64,000 nt of DNA from Methanolacinia paynteri (lineage in GTDB: Archaea; Halobacteriota; Methanomicrobia; Methanomicrobiales; Methanomicrobiaceae): positions 67,820 to 131,819 of the forward strand of contig NZ_KN360928.1 in NCBI RefSeq assembly GCF_000784355.1, written 5' to 3'. The notes beneath the pieces are model-generated. The model worked only from the letters and a program-made list of their open reading frames with translations, was not told the DNA's origin and did not search any database. Shown in pieces: positions 10,435 to 19,532 of this stretch; position 1 is the stretch's first letter, and each line of letters starts with the position of its first letter. The position numbers and the translations under genes are program-made.

Positions 10435-11661
10435 TTGAAATCCGGTGAACTTAAAATGAGCTGGGCGAGGCAGTACATGCCCGTCCTCGAAGAGATCAGG
10501 AAAAGATTCGAGGCAGAGAAGCCCTTTAAGGGAAACAGGATCGGAATGGCCCTCCATGTAGAGGCAAAGACAGCCGTTCTTGTAGAGACTCTTGCCGCAG
10601 GAGGCGCAGAGGTCTATATTACGGGCTGCAACCCCCTCTCTACGCAGGACGATGTCGCAGAGGCACTGAACGATGTTCCGGGCGTAAAATGCTACGCAAA
10701 GAGAGCATGCTCGGTAGAAGAGTATTACGATGCGATCGATAAAGTCCTTGACGTCAGACCTACGGTAACGATCGACGACGGCATGGACCTCATCCACCGC
10801 CTCCATACGGAGAGGCGTGAACTTCTCGACGGGATCATAGGGGGCTGCGAGGAGACGACGACCGGAATTCACAGGCTCCGTGCAATGGCAGCTGAAGGAA
10901 AGCTTGAATTTCCTGTAATAGCGGTCAACGACACGCCGATGAAGAGATTCTTCGATAATGTCCACGGTACAGGCGAGAGTGCACTCTCATCAGTGATGAT
11001 AACCACGAACACGCTCATCGGCGGAAAATGGTTTGTAGTTGCAGGCTACGGCTACTGCGGCCGCGGGCTTGCAAAGATGGCGCACGGCCTCGGTGCAAAG
11101 GTCATCGTCACAGAGATCGACCCGAGAAGAGCTCTTGAAGCCCACATGGACGGATACTTCGTGATGACTATGGAAGAGGCTGCAAAGATCGGCGACATCT
11201 TCGTCACTACAACTGGCAACACATCGATCATTACCGAGAAGCATTTCAGGGTTATGAAGGACGGGGCGATCCTCTCCAATGCGGGTCACTTCAATGTCGA
11301 GATAGATCTCGAATGGCTGCATGCAAACAAGGAAGGCTACGAAGCCCGCGACAGTATAGAGACATTTATAGTAAACGGGAAGAAGATCAATGTCCTCGCC
11401 GAGGGACGCCTTGTCAACCTTGCGACAACCAAAGGAATGGGGCACCCGATCGAAGTCATGGACCTCTCGTTCGCGCTCCAGGCGCTCTGCTCCGAGTATA
11501 TCCTGAAAGAGGGCGCCGGGCTGAAAGGCGATGTCTACGACGTTCCGAACGGGATCGATGTCGAGGTTGCATCGCTCAAACTCGGGTCTCTCGGTATCAA
11601 CATAGATGCCCTTACCGAAGAGCAGAATCTCTATATGAACTCCTGGGACATCGGGACATAG
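10435..11661 (+). CDS. ahcY: S-adenosylhomocysteine hydrolase
   Basis: Hydrolyses S-adenosylhomocysteine to adenosine and homocysteine, removing the product inhibitor of SAM-dependent methylation; uses bound NAD. Visible marks are MALHVEAKTAVLVETLAAGGAEV, the catalytic stretch with DDGMDLIH, and the NAD loop VVAGYGYCGRGLAKMAHGLGAKV. The C-terminus NLATTKGMGHP is typical of the family. The frame opens at ATG 10363, but that start would lie before AT-rich promoter-like sequence. TTG 10435 with GGTGAT just upstream gives a family-like N-terminus (KSGELKMSWARQYMPVL); ATG 10456, also with GGTGA upstream, is the other choice. Stand-alone gene. Confidence 0.93.
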   Translation: MKSGELKMSWARQYMPVLEEIRKRFEAEKPFKGNRIGMALHVEAKTAVLVETLAAGGAEVYITGCNPLSTQDDVAEALNDVPGVKCYAKRACSVEEYYDAIDKVLDVRPTVTIDDGMDLIHRLHTERRELLDGIIGGCEETTTGIHRLRAMAAEGKLEFPVIAVNDTPMKRFFDNVHGTGESALSSVMITTNTLIGGKWFVVAGYGYCGRGLAKMAHGLGAKVIVTEIDPRRALEAHMDGYFVMTMEEAAKIGDIFVTTTGNTSIITEKHFRVMKDGAILSNAGHFNVEIDLEWLHANKEGYEARDSIETFIVNGKKINVLAEGRLVNLATTKGMGHPIEVMDLSFALQALCSEYILKEGAGLKGDVYDVPNGIDVEVASLKLGSLGINIDALTEEQNLYMNSWDIGT

Positions 11662-11689
11662 ATTCCTACAAAATTGATAAAAACAGACA

Positions 11690-11702
11690 TTTTTTTCTTA
11701 TT
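11690..11702 (+). terminator. Oligo-T terminator after ahcY
   Basis: A T7 run about 30 bp after the ahcY stop, in an AT-rich stretch, fits an archaeal oligo-T terminator. The rest of the gap to 11862 shows nothing I can assign. Confidence 0.35.
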
Positions 11703-11862
11703 TCAATTAACAGTCCGCTCTGGTCCGGATAAATTTATGCAGGAATAAAGGAATGAGAAGGCATCCCTGTTTTCTCCTGAAGTAAATACTGCATTAAAAC
11801 GGCAACTAGGTCAGAATAAAAATCTGTTGAAAAAATATTGAAGATTTGAATTGTTATGTTTA

Positions 11863-13029
11863 TCAGCTCATCCCGAAGAATCCGGCGATGATGGATCTGT
11901 ATTCCTCATAAAAGTTATAGAACCGCCCCATCTCGCTCCTGAAATACTCGGTGCCCGGAATTCCGAATATCGTTGTGCCGGGAGAAGCACTGCTCAGGTC
12001 TACTTCAGTGGCTGTTGTGGTTACAGACGCAGTCGTCTCTACTGCGTATGTTACCGAAGGAGTCGTGGACTTCGCATTGACGGCAATTGTCTTGCTGGAA
12101 GTAGTATAGGAGTTCGAACCTTCATAGACGGTCAGTGTAACAGAGTATGAGCCGGCCGAATTATAGGTATGAGAAGTAGTTTTACTGGTTACAGAAGATG
12201 TTTTCCCGTCGCCAAAATTCCAGTAATATTGATCAATATCGTAATCTCCCGGATTTGCTGTGAAGGTTACTGCCAGCGGAGCTATACCAGTCGTAGGTGA
12301 AGCGGAGAACGATGCCGAGATATCGGAAGTAACCGTAATCCAGTCTTTTTCAACTATTGTACCGGCAACACCTTCCTCATCGACAACAGTGTGCCTGACC
12401 GTGTATTTTCCCTCTTCTTTGAACTTAATAGAGGGATTTTTGCTGGTGGAAGTAATCACGTCGATATCGTCATTGTCTTCATCATAGAATTCCCAGTAAT
12501 AATCCTCGATATCACGATTATCATAATAATCAGACTCATTAGATGCATCTTCAAAACTTACGGTGAACGGAGCACTGCCATACCTGTCATCTACGGAAAA
12601 CCCGGCAACAGGAGCATACTTTGAGGCTACTACTTCGATCTCCTTATAAGATATGGAATAATTTCCGTTTTCATCGATGACTTTCAGGGATACATTATAT
12701 GTACCCGTGGAGGTGTAGGTATGTTCGGTATCGGCATCATCAGCGTCGTCTACTTCATGATCATCACTGTAACTGCCGTCACCGTCAAGATCCCACTTCC
12801 AGTATTTTATCGTATGTGATTTCTTCTCTGAAGTATCGGTGAACTTCACAATAAGAGGATTACTGCCTATATCAGAACTACCTTCGTTGTAATCTACTAC
12901 AGAAAAAGATGCAGCGACATTAAGACCGTCATTGGCAACAAGTTCCCCCGCTGAAGCGGGCATACAGATTATTGATAATAAGACCAGCATAAAAAAAAAC
13001 AGAATGCTGATCTGTCCTATGAATCTCAT
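11863..13029 (-). CDS. Secreted protein with three PKD domains
   Basis: 388 aa with an N-terminal signal peptide (hydrophobic residues about 7-25, cut near ASAGEL). Three polycystic-kidney-disease beta-sandwich domains follow at about 38-130, 135-228 and 231-313; each shows the WDLDGDG or YWNFGDGKTS type core and a HTYxxxGxYxVxLxV strand. Asp-rich loops in the first domain may bind calcium. A Ser/Thr-rich spacer (about 315-345) leads to an unusual C-terminal aromatic segment ending FGMS, which could be a membrane-interaction helix instead of a standard sorting signal. PKD proteins are common cell-surface components of methanogens. The ligand is unknown. Confidence 0.82.
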   Translation of the reverse strand: MRFIGQISILFFFMLVLLSIICMPASAGELVANDGLNVAASFSVVDYNEGSSDIGSNPLIVKFTDTSEKKSHTIKYWKWDLDGDGSYSDDHEVDDADDADTEHTYTSTGTYNVSLKVIDENGNYSISYKEIEVVASKYAPVAGFSVDDRYGSAPFTVSFEDASNESDYYDNRDIEDYYWEFYDEDNDDIDVITSTSKNPSIKFKEEGKYTVRHTVVDEEGVAGTIVEKDWITVTSDISASFSASPTTGIAPLAVTFTANPGDYDIDQYYWNFGDGKTSSVTSKTTSHTYNSAGSYSVTLTVYEGSNSYTTSSKTIAVNAKSTTPSVTYAVETTASVTTTATEVDLSSASPGTTIFGIPGTEYFRSEMGRFYNFYEEYRSIIAGFFGMS

Positions 13030-13113
13030 AAATGACTCCTTCTAATAATTTTATTTTTTAATAGATTATACATACCGACATTCATATCGTTTCTCCATGC
13101 CGTAACTTCACAC

Positions 13114-14739
13114 TCACCCGAATATCGAAAAATTGTCCGCACCAAGCATTGTCATAATGATAAAGAGGACTACAAATACCGCCGCAGGGACCAAAACGGC
13201 GACAGAAGCCTGATCGGATTCCATGTAATAGGTCTCGCGCATCCCTGTATACTGAAGATAAATGCTCCAGAACGGTGCAATAATGATCCCCAAAAAAGGG
13301 ATTAATCCTCCGACCGCATAAGGAGCCGCAGAATACGCCGCAACCTTGAGAGCCTGGCCGATATCCTCATCGAATCCCTCGTAATATGAAACGAAGTGCA
13401 ACAGGACTCCTGTCAGGGCTGCACAGACTGTGCCGAAGATAATCATCTCCACGGATACGAATATGAGTGTCCCCATATTCGCAAGCCCGGAAAGATATGG
13501 ATATGCAGAAGCATCGGATGCCATCATGCCAAGGAAGAATAGACTGCCGAATGCAAATACAGCAAGCGATACAAGAAGAACGGGAACTGCATCCATTACT
13601 TCCCTGCTCCTTACCTGCCGGAAAATTTCCTCAGGAGACCGGATGAGACCAATGATTGTTCCGGGAACGGAATCCGAATCCGAATATCCCCCTCCGGATC
13701 TCCTGGAACCATAACCATTCCTCTTCGGAGCGGTCCTCTGCCTTCTCCCTGACGGGGGGGCATATACGAATTCACTATCCGGCTGCCTATCCGGTCTCCA
13801 GGAGTCATTTCTTTCAAAACGACGAGTATATTGTGGAGCTACACGTTCGTCAGGGAAAGGATCATATGAATAGGGATTAGTGTTCCTTTCAGATCCGAAT
13901 CCAAAGGAAGAATCCGCATTCTCATAAGAATCACGCGAATTCCCCGGACCTCGCGGCGGAGGGGGAGGGGGTGGAGGTTGACGGAATGCATCCTTCTGGC
14001 GAATACTTCGTGCCGGATCTTCAGAAACCCTCTGAAAAGTATTGCGTTCCGTTTCAAATCCGGGCGGAGAATTATTACTACCATTACGACTCCGGGGGAA
14101 ATCCCTGGCAGGAGGTCTTGGTGGGGGAGGAGGCTGATGAAATACCCCCCCCGACCGGGACCGTCCCACCGGATCGGCGCCTCCTCCATAGAAAGGGCCT
14201 CTTTCGGTTCCGAATCCGGATGAAGGATACTTATTACCGTCATGACCACGGGACAGGCCCCCGGAAGATTGCTCTCCGGGATTAGACGGAGACCCGCGGA
14301 ATGCACTCCCATACTCAGGACTTTGAATAAACTCTGAATCTTCCGCAGTACCGGGATTCATCTCCTGTCTGGAAGAATTTATGGCATAAGAACTTCTTTT
14401 TGCAGAAACCTTTTTGGAATCGGCACCCGATGGTAATTCACCTCGTTCTATAGCATGTAACAGGGCGTCCCTCTCTGACGACCGGTCCCCTGTTCCGGGA
14501 TTATTTTGGAAAACGAACATCATTCTTCTGTCCGATCCATCAGGAGCTTTTATCGAGACATCAAGAACCGGTTCGCCCGAGTCATTATTACCCGAATTTG
14601 CCGATAGAATTACCGGCAGGGGGATCTGGGAAGATATCTCTCCTTTAGAACCTTTTTCAGAGAGAATTAGTCTTTTATTCGTTGAAAACAGGGTGAAAAA
14701 AATATCCTTAACTTTAATATCCGGAATTTCAAGTAGCAA
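13114..14739 (-). CDS. Proline/glycine-rich protein with C-terminal Yip1 membrane domain
   Basis: 541 aa if counted from TTG 14739. The N-terminal globular domain (about 1-110) looks like a lipid- or PH-like sensor fold but has no firm match. A long disordered Pro/Gly/Arg/Ser-rich linker follows (about 115-350) with three PPPPPP-type runs, then a five-helix Yip1-type domain (about 360-540, first helix after SPEEIFRQVRSREVMDAVPVLL). Coding-like sequence continues upstream of the TTG as far as an ATG at 14838, interrupted only by a TGA at codon 5. Either the gene starts at a weak TTG, or it carries a premature stop or sequencing error. Function unknown; Yip1 domains act in membrane organisation in eukaryotes. 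Confidence 0.7.
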   Translation of the reverse strand: MLLEIPDIKVKDIFFTLFSTNKRLILSEKGSKGEISSQIPLPVILSANSGNNDSGEPVLDVSIKAPDGSDRRMMFVFQNNPGTGDRSSERDALLHAIERGELPSGADSKKVSAKRSSYAINSSRQEMNPGTAEDSEFIQSPEYGSAFRGSPSNPGEQSSGGLSRGHDGNKYPSSGFGTERGPFYGGGADPVGRSRSGGVFHQPPPPPRPPARDFPRSRNGSNNSPPGFETERNTFQRVSEDPARSIRQKDAFRQPPPPPPPPRGPGNSRDSYENADSSFGFGSERNTNPYSYDPFPDERVAPQYTRRFERNDSWRPDRQPDSEFVYAPPSGRRQRTAPKRNGYGSRRSGGGYSDSDSVPGTIIGLIRSPEEIFRQVRSREVMDAVPVLLVSLAVFAFGSLFFLGMMASDASAYPYLSGLANMGTLIFVSVEMIIFGTVCAALTGVLLHFVSYYEGFDEDIGQALKVAAYSAAPYAVGGLIPFLGIIIAPFWSIYLQYTGMRETYYMESDQASVAVLVPAAVFVVLFIIMTMLGADNFSIFG

Positions 14740-15041
14740 TGATTCATTATTTCCAAGTTCAGGTCCTGTCGTTATAACCGCCTCACCGTTATCATTCTCC
14801 TGGAAAGTCTCAACCGAATGGCCTCAATTATTTTCCATTTTGTTATATTTACTCAACATTGAGATGCTGTTTTATTTAACTTTACCCGGGTATGACATCA
14901 AACTGAAGTCCAGAGCCGCAGGTTGTCATTAGCCAAGGTTAATTTAAGATCTATATAAAATTTGTATGAGTTTCGTCGAATAAAAGATCATATCCTGAAA
15001 GAATAATAAAAATAGACAGTGAGTGCCACCGTCATATTCCC
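14740..15041. other. Gap upstream of the Yip1 gene
   Basis: About 300 bp. The part to 14838 is an in-frame extension of the Yip1 protein behind a TGA codon. From 14839 to 15041 it is AT-rich with a TATA-like run near 14951-14961. No gene or structured repeat is seen. Confidence 0.5.
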
Positions 15042-15326
15042 TTAATCCTTCCAGTTCCACCATTTGAGCAGTTCGGGGTCGCGGATCTCATTCTCTGCAA
15101 AATATACAGCGCACCTGAAGACGTAAAGAACACACCTGTCAACATGCCCGCCCTGAAATACACATAGTTTCGAATACATCTCTTCAGGATCTTCACCTTT
15201 AAGATCGTCTACGGAGCGATAACCAATATTCATCAGGTCATGTGCAATCGACTTCCCGACGCCGGGTATTCTCATCAAATCCGTCAGTGCGGATCTTTCA
15301 CCAGGCTTTTCTTTCATTTCCTTCAT
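15042..15326 (-). CDS. Helix-hairpin-helix protein of the Cdd1 (pathogenicity locus) family
   Basis: 94 aa. The core RIPGVGKSIAHDLMNIGYRSVDDLKGEDPEEMY is a helix-hairpin-helix motif; with the downstream CVFQGGHVDRCVLYVFRCAVYF pattern it fits the small Cdd1/pathogenicity-locus family. The biochemical role of that family is unproven; its HhH suggests DNA or protein binding. The start overlaps the 3' end of the upstream membrane-protein gene by about 29 bp (ATG 15326 or 15317), so translation is probably coupled. Confidence 0.75.
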   Translation of the reverse strand: MKEMKEKPGERSALTDLMRIPGVGKSIAHDLMNIGYRSVDDLKGEDPEEMYSKLCVFQGGHVDRCVLYVFRCAVYFAENEIRDPELLKWWNWKD

Positions 15327-15825
15327 TCACCATCGCAACCCCCATCGGGCACAGGTCATTCATCTTACATACGGAACAACTCTTCTTCCGGCTCTTTTTA
15401 TTCCCAAAGATATATGCAATCAGTATAAGCAATACAAGGATCACAACCTTCAAAATCGAAAACTCAAAAACCATCGAGACCGCAAGGACGATTATAGGGA
15501 GAAGTGAAACCCCCATCCACAGGAATGGAGCAAAGCGAGCACCAAAACAGCCGGGAAAATCCTCAACATTGCCTTTCTTAAAAATCTTAGACGTGTACCA
15601 GCCCCAGCCCATAGAGCAGCGGCCGCCATAATACCGGCATTTTGTACAGATCGACTTCCTCATCACAAAGAGGAACATTAGTACAAGAAATATCCCCCAT
15701 GCCACAGCCAGAAAAGGTACAACAAGCCAGATTGCATAAATTCCAAGCACAAGCCATATGAATACGACAATATTGGCAATGATAACGCTCTTCAACGTAT
15801 AATCTTCAGAATCCCCTGTTTCCAT
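15298..15825 (-). CDS. Membrane protein with two Cys clusters, function unknown
   Basis: 175 aa with four hydrophobic segments (about 14-33, 36-54, 104-120 and 124-141). A loop after the second helix carries CTKCRYYGGRC (about 60-70), and the C-tail carries CSVCKMNDLC (about 150-159). Paired CxxC motifs on probably the same face could hold a metal or an Fe-S cluster. I do not recognise the family. It overlaps the HhH gene downstream; the pair forms a small operon. Confidence 0.6.
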   Translation of the reverse strand: METGDSEDYTLKSVIIANIVVFIWLVLGIYAIWLVVPFLAVAWGIFLVLMFLFVMRKSICTKCRYYGGRCSMGWGWYTSKIFKKGNVEDFPGCFGARFAPFLWMGVSLLPIIVLAVSMVFEFSILKVVILVLLILIAYIFGNKKSRKKSCSVCKMNDLCPMGVAMVNEGNERKAW

Positions 15826-15884
15826 TATGGAATACAGGCATTTATTCTGGTAATAAAACTATGGATGCGGGGTGAAAGTTCCGG

Positions 15885-16727
15885 TTACTGCCGGCCTGCA
15901 AAGAGATACTCCTGTGCATAGCCTGCATAATTTCCGAAATGCTCCCTGCCGAAATCCGCTATGCGATCATAATCCCTCTCCGAAAGAGGGCCTGCGGGAT
16001 TACCGGTTCCGTAGAGATCATTCATGATCCTCCTGATCCAGACATCGACAGGGAATGACTCGTAAAACTGGAAACCGAAAAGTAGGATGCAGTCGGCAAC
16101 CTTTCGCCCTACTCCCGGATACTTCATGATCTCCTTTCTTGCACCGGTATAATCGAGCGAGCGAATGCGATCAGCCCAATCCGGATCATCCGCGATCATT
16201 ACAGATGTCCTGCATATATAGCCGGACCGATATCCTGTAGAGCATCCTTTGAGATCTGCGTCACAGCGGCGGGAGAGGTCATCCGCCCCCGGGAAGGCAT
16301 ATGCCTCCTGAACGCCCGGCACTATCTTTTTACCGTTCATCGCGGCCATATTACCAAGCATCCTCTTTATATTTGGAATTCCGGTGTTCTGTGCACAAAG
16401 ATAAGACAAAAGGCATTCCCAGGGATCCTGCCTCATCACGCGAAGTCCGCGATACCATTCCACGGCCTCACCGATATACTCGTCAGTAGAGAACGATCCG
16501 ATTGCACTTTCAAGATCAAAATCAAGATGAAACAGATATTCGAGATACTCTTCATCGCACCCGGAATATTCGATCTCACGCCCCGACTGCCTGATGCTTA
16601 TCACACGTCCGGCCGACACACCGGTCCAGAGGTCCCCGTTCTTCTCCCACCTGAATACCTGGCCGCAGGAAAGTGTCACATCGAGATTGAAAGGCTGATC
16701 GGGTTCAAGATGATAAACGGATTTCAA
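15885..16727 (-). CDS. ogg: 8-oxoguanine DNA glycosylase/lyase (OGG1 type)
   Basis: Removes 8-oxoguanine from DNA and nicks the abasic site. The 280-aa protein has the OGG1 N-terminal domain (SCGQVFRW at about 20-27) and an HhH-GPD domain. The catalytic Lys lies in YPGVGRKVADCILLFGF (about 205-221) and the conserved Asp in FPVDVWIRRIMNDLYG. Length is close to eukaryote-like OGG1 without the mitochondrial extension. Its start overlaps the thiL stop by 4 bp (ATGA), making it the last gene of the rio2-COG2433-thiL-ogg run. Confidence 0.92.
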   Translation of the reverse strand: MKSVYHLEPDQPFNLDVTLSCGQVFRWEKNGDLWTGVSAGRVISIRQSGREIEYSGCDEEYLEYLFHLDFDLESAIGSFSTDEYIGEAVEWYRGLRVMRQDPWECLLSYLCAQNTGIPNIKRMLGNMAAMNGKKIVPGVQEAYAFPGADDLSRRCDADLKGCSTGYRSGYICRTSVMIADDPDWADRIRSLDYTGARKEIMKYPGVGRKVADCILLFGFQFYESFPVDVWIRRIMNDLYGTGNPAGPLSERDYDRIADFGREHFGNYAGYAQEYLFAGRQ

Positions 16728-17593
16728 ACTTCATCCTCCGCATGTTCCCACCTGTGAAGATAACCGCGTCTTTCTACAACTTCACTATCGAAAAATACCC
16801 CGGGAGAGTCTATAACACGGCCTATACACACCCCCTCCACTTCAGGGATAGGCATCATACCGGGATCGCAGGTAAAAAGAAGGCCGAAGTCTCCGCCTCC
16901 ATACAGGGCCTGCTCTAAGGTTACGCCCGGAGAGAGAGAAATACCTTCAGAGAATATCTCAAAACCCATTCCCGACGCGTCCGCAAGATCATAGAGCGAT
17001 AATGCAAGGCCGTCGGAGACATCCATCATCGCCGATGCACCGGCCTTTGCAATCAGAAGTGCTTCGGATACGAAAGGATGCGGTTCGACAAGAGACAGCC
17101 AGTACCTGTTATCGCCTTCAAGCGCCGCCTGCGCTTCTCCCGGGTGCCCCAGGATGTATACTAAGTCCCCGGGCGAACACCCGCTGCGGATGATATAGCA
17201 TTCCTTATCAGCAATGCCAAAACCTGTCGTGACTACGGTAAGCTCATTATGAGAATCGATATCCCCGCCGCGAATCTCCGTTCCGTAAAATTCACAGCAT
17301 TCACGAGCTCCTTTCATGATCCCCTCAAGCCTTTCCTGTTTGTCAAGACCGACGGCGACAAGGATAAAAAGCGGAGCAGCACCCGATGAAGCGATATCTG
17401 ATATTGTAACGGCGGCAGACATCCACCCGATCTGGCGATCGGTCATTCCCTTCGGGAAATCAGTGTTCTCGTGGAGCATATCTGTGCTCGCCACAATCAT
17501 CCTCGACCCCAGCGGATACGACGCACAGTCATCGAGTACCTTGTCCCTGCCGACGATGCCTGCGATGGATCTTAAAAGCTCACGATCGTCCAT
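16724..17593 (-). CDS. thiL: Thiamine-monophosphate kinase
   Basis: Phosphorylates thiamine monophosphate to thiamine diphosphate with ATP. 289 aa with the AIR-synthase/PurM-like fold. Visible family marks are DDCASYPLG near residue 21, the STDMLHENTDFP segment, AVTISDIASSGAAP and GGDIDSHNELTVVTTGFG. The Gly/Asp-rich metal loops of ThiL are present, though DDCA replaces the more usual DDAA/DDGA. It overlaps the upstream COG2433 gene by 14 bp and ogg by 4 bp. No other thiamine gene is near. Confidence 0.88.
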   Translation of the reverse strand: MDDRELLRSIAGIVGRDKVLDDCASYPLGSRMIVASTDMLHENTDFPKGMTDRQIGWMSAAVTISDIASSGAAPLFILVAVGLDKQERLEGIMKGARECCEFYGTEIRGGDIDSHNELTVVTTGFGIADKECYIIRSGCSPGDLVYILGHPGEAQAALEGDNRYWLSLVEPHPFVSEALLIAKAGASAMMDVSDGLALSLYDLADASGMGFEIFSEGISLSPGVTLEQALYGGGDFGLLFTCDPGMMPIPEVEGVCIGRVIDSPGVFFDSEVVERRGYLHRWEHAEDEV

Positions 17594-19532
17594 GCCTTCT
17601 TGCCTCCAATTCTCTCTCTGACCTGTACTCGCTCACAATCGACTCGATCATCTCTGCGGACTTCTCCTTTTCAAATATCTCCTGGCCCTCCTTCCATTTT
17701 TCAAGCGCCTGGTCGAATTCTTTCCTGAATGCAAATCCGATGCTTCCTCTCGTAGCTACCGGAACATCAACTGAGCTGAGAAGGGGGATCTTTTCATGTC
17801 TCAGGGTATTTATCAGCCGCTGATCCTGATCAGGCGTTATGACTGCACAGACTCCTGCATCCCTCAGGAACGATATTACGGCATTGCCCCACCCCCCGGT
17901 CTTTTCGATATACAGGATATCTTCGGAACCGATACCGTATTCGTCGTCGACCGATCTTACGCACTCACGGGTCAGGTTCCGGACTACCTTTACGGGGATC
18001 TGCCGCTGATCGTTCTGGAGATCCGCATAGTTCTTCATGCGCTTTATCTGCCTTATGAATTTCTTCCGCCGTTTCTCTTCCTTCCGGAGTTTCGATTTCA
18101 GCGACTTTATCGTTGCATCACGCTTTTCTATCTCCGAATCACGTTTTATTCTCTCAAAGCGCCCTGACCTCTCGTCGCTGATAATCCTCCCGAGATGATC
18201 GATCTCCCTCTCCTTTTCGGCAAGTTCGTCCTGAAGATCAGACACATATTCCCTGAGATTCCTGACCATCCCTTCAAGCTGCGAGATTCTCGGGTCTTTT
18301 TTACTCTCTGGAGCGGTCGGCTCCTCCGTCTTCCGTTCCGCCACCGGCTCTTTCCGGGGATTGGAATCGGCGACGATCTGTTCGATGGAAAGGCCGCGGA
18401 TGATCCCCGCCCTTGCTGTATCCAGATCGAATCCTGCAGGGATCCTCTTTTCGATATTTTTGAACTTGTTGTTGAAAGTCCGATATGCTTCGATTGCAGC
18501 TGCAAGAGAGTCTCTCTCGTGATCGTTCGCATATGAAAAACCGGAGCATATTGCAACCTTTTCCTCCTGTGTCCGGTCCTCAGGGGGATTATAGCCTGCT
18601 GCATGAAACGACCTTCTGATCTTATCAACAGACGAGGGCATATGGGCGACATCGGATGCAATCAGGACAGGTTTTCCCAATGCGGATATCTCCTCGATCC
18701 AGTCGTTGATCGACATCTGCCTCGAACTTTTAAGCTCGACAAGATTTCCGTCAAGATCAAGCGCCGCAATACCTACCGTTGTCCCGGGATCTACCCCGAC
18801 TATGATATTTCTCTTCTTCGAATGCTGCGGCCTGAAATGTATCCGGTCGAGCCTTCTTGCACTGACGTTGACCTGAACATCCGCACGCGTCTCTTCGGAT
18901 ACGGGAATATGCTCCCGTGGGGCATGGACATGGAACTCCACTCTCCTGAGGCCGCCGTATCCTTTATGATCGATCCTTTCGTACCTGAGGATTGCCTCCT
19001 TAAGCGCATCCTCGACTTCGACCGCCTTCTGCTGGACGGAGCCGTGAATCTTTCTTATATACCGGTTCTGGCTCCAGCCTCCCTTACCTATCGACCTGTG
19101 CCGCGACACTATGATATCGGTGGTTCCCCCGAATGCTATTAACTCATAGCCGCCGCCGAGTTCCGCCACATGGGCGATGGTCCTCGCCTCGACAAAGGGA
19201 TCGAATTTGTTGTTGAACTTCAGGTTGTATCGTGCGGCAACAACTGCAAGAGGTACCTGTTTTTCGCCACCGGTAACCTGCACAAGCCTTGTCTCGGGCG
19301 GAAGAATTCCGAGGACGGAATAGAGGTCATGATGATCCCTTGAGATCTCCTGGAGACTGTCGACAGCAAGGATGTCAGGTTTTTCGGATGCAATCCTGCG
19401 TAGAACCCTGAAGAGCGACATCTCCCCTTCTTCGGTGATCCCGTCGTTTTCCCTGACTACAACAGCAAAGACCGGCCTCTTCGTCCTTGAGCGGACAGAA
19501 CCTTTGATCACGTCTATTCCGAAAACCTTCAA
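17580..19532 (-). CDS. DUF460/COG2433 RNase H-fold protein with coiled coil
   Basis: 650-aa archaeal protein of the COG2433 family, predicted to be an RNase H/RuvC-fold nuclease; activity is unproven. The N-terminal part (about 1-220) holds one RNase H-like region. A second begins at IIVGVDPGTTVGIAALD (about 242-258), whose Asp fits a RuvC-like metal site. A long charged coiled coil (about 400-500) follows, then a C-terminal domain ending near residue 640. Linked by a 4-bp overlap to rio2 upstream. This gene order suggests a role in RNA or ribosome metabolism (inference). Confidence 0.82.
   Translation of the reverse strand: MKVFGIDVIKGSVRSRTKRPVFAVVVRENDGITEEGEMSLFRVLRRIASEKPDILAVDSLQEISRDHHDLYSVLGILPPETRLVQVTGGEKQVPLAVVAARYNLKFNNKFDPFVEARTIAHVAELGGGYELIAFGGTTDIIVSRHRSIGKGGWSQNRYIRKIHGSVQQKAVEVEDALKEAILRYERIDHKGYGGLRRVEFHVHAPREHIPVSEETRADVQVNVSARRLDRIHFRPQHSKKRNIIVGVDPGTTVGIAALDLDGNLVELKSSRQMSINDWIEEISALGKPVLIASDVAHMPSSVDKIRRSFHAAGYNPPEDRTQEEKVAICSGFSYANDHERDSLAAAIEAYRTFNNKFKNIEKRIPAGFDLDTARAGIIRGLSIEQIVADSNPRKEPVAERKTEEPTAPESKKDPRISQLEGMVRNLREYVSDLQDELAEKEREIDHLGRIISDERSGRFERIKRDSEIEKRDATIKSLKSKLRKEEKRRKKFIRQIKRMKNYADLQNDQRQIPVKVVRNLTRECVRSVDDEYGIGSEDILYIEKTGGWGNAVISFLRDAGVCAVITPDQDQRLINTLRHEKIPLLSSVDVPVATRGSIGFAFRKEFDQALEKWKEGQEIFEKEKSAEMIESIVSEYRSERELEARRHGRS

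Noticed and set aside
14824-14826. Selenocysteine at the TGA codon in the Yip1 gene
   Set aside because: Neighbouring residues are not a redox site, no SECIS-like element was seen, and this methanogen group is not expected to use selenocysteine.
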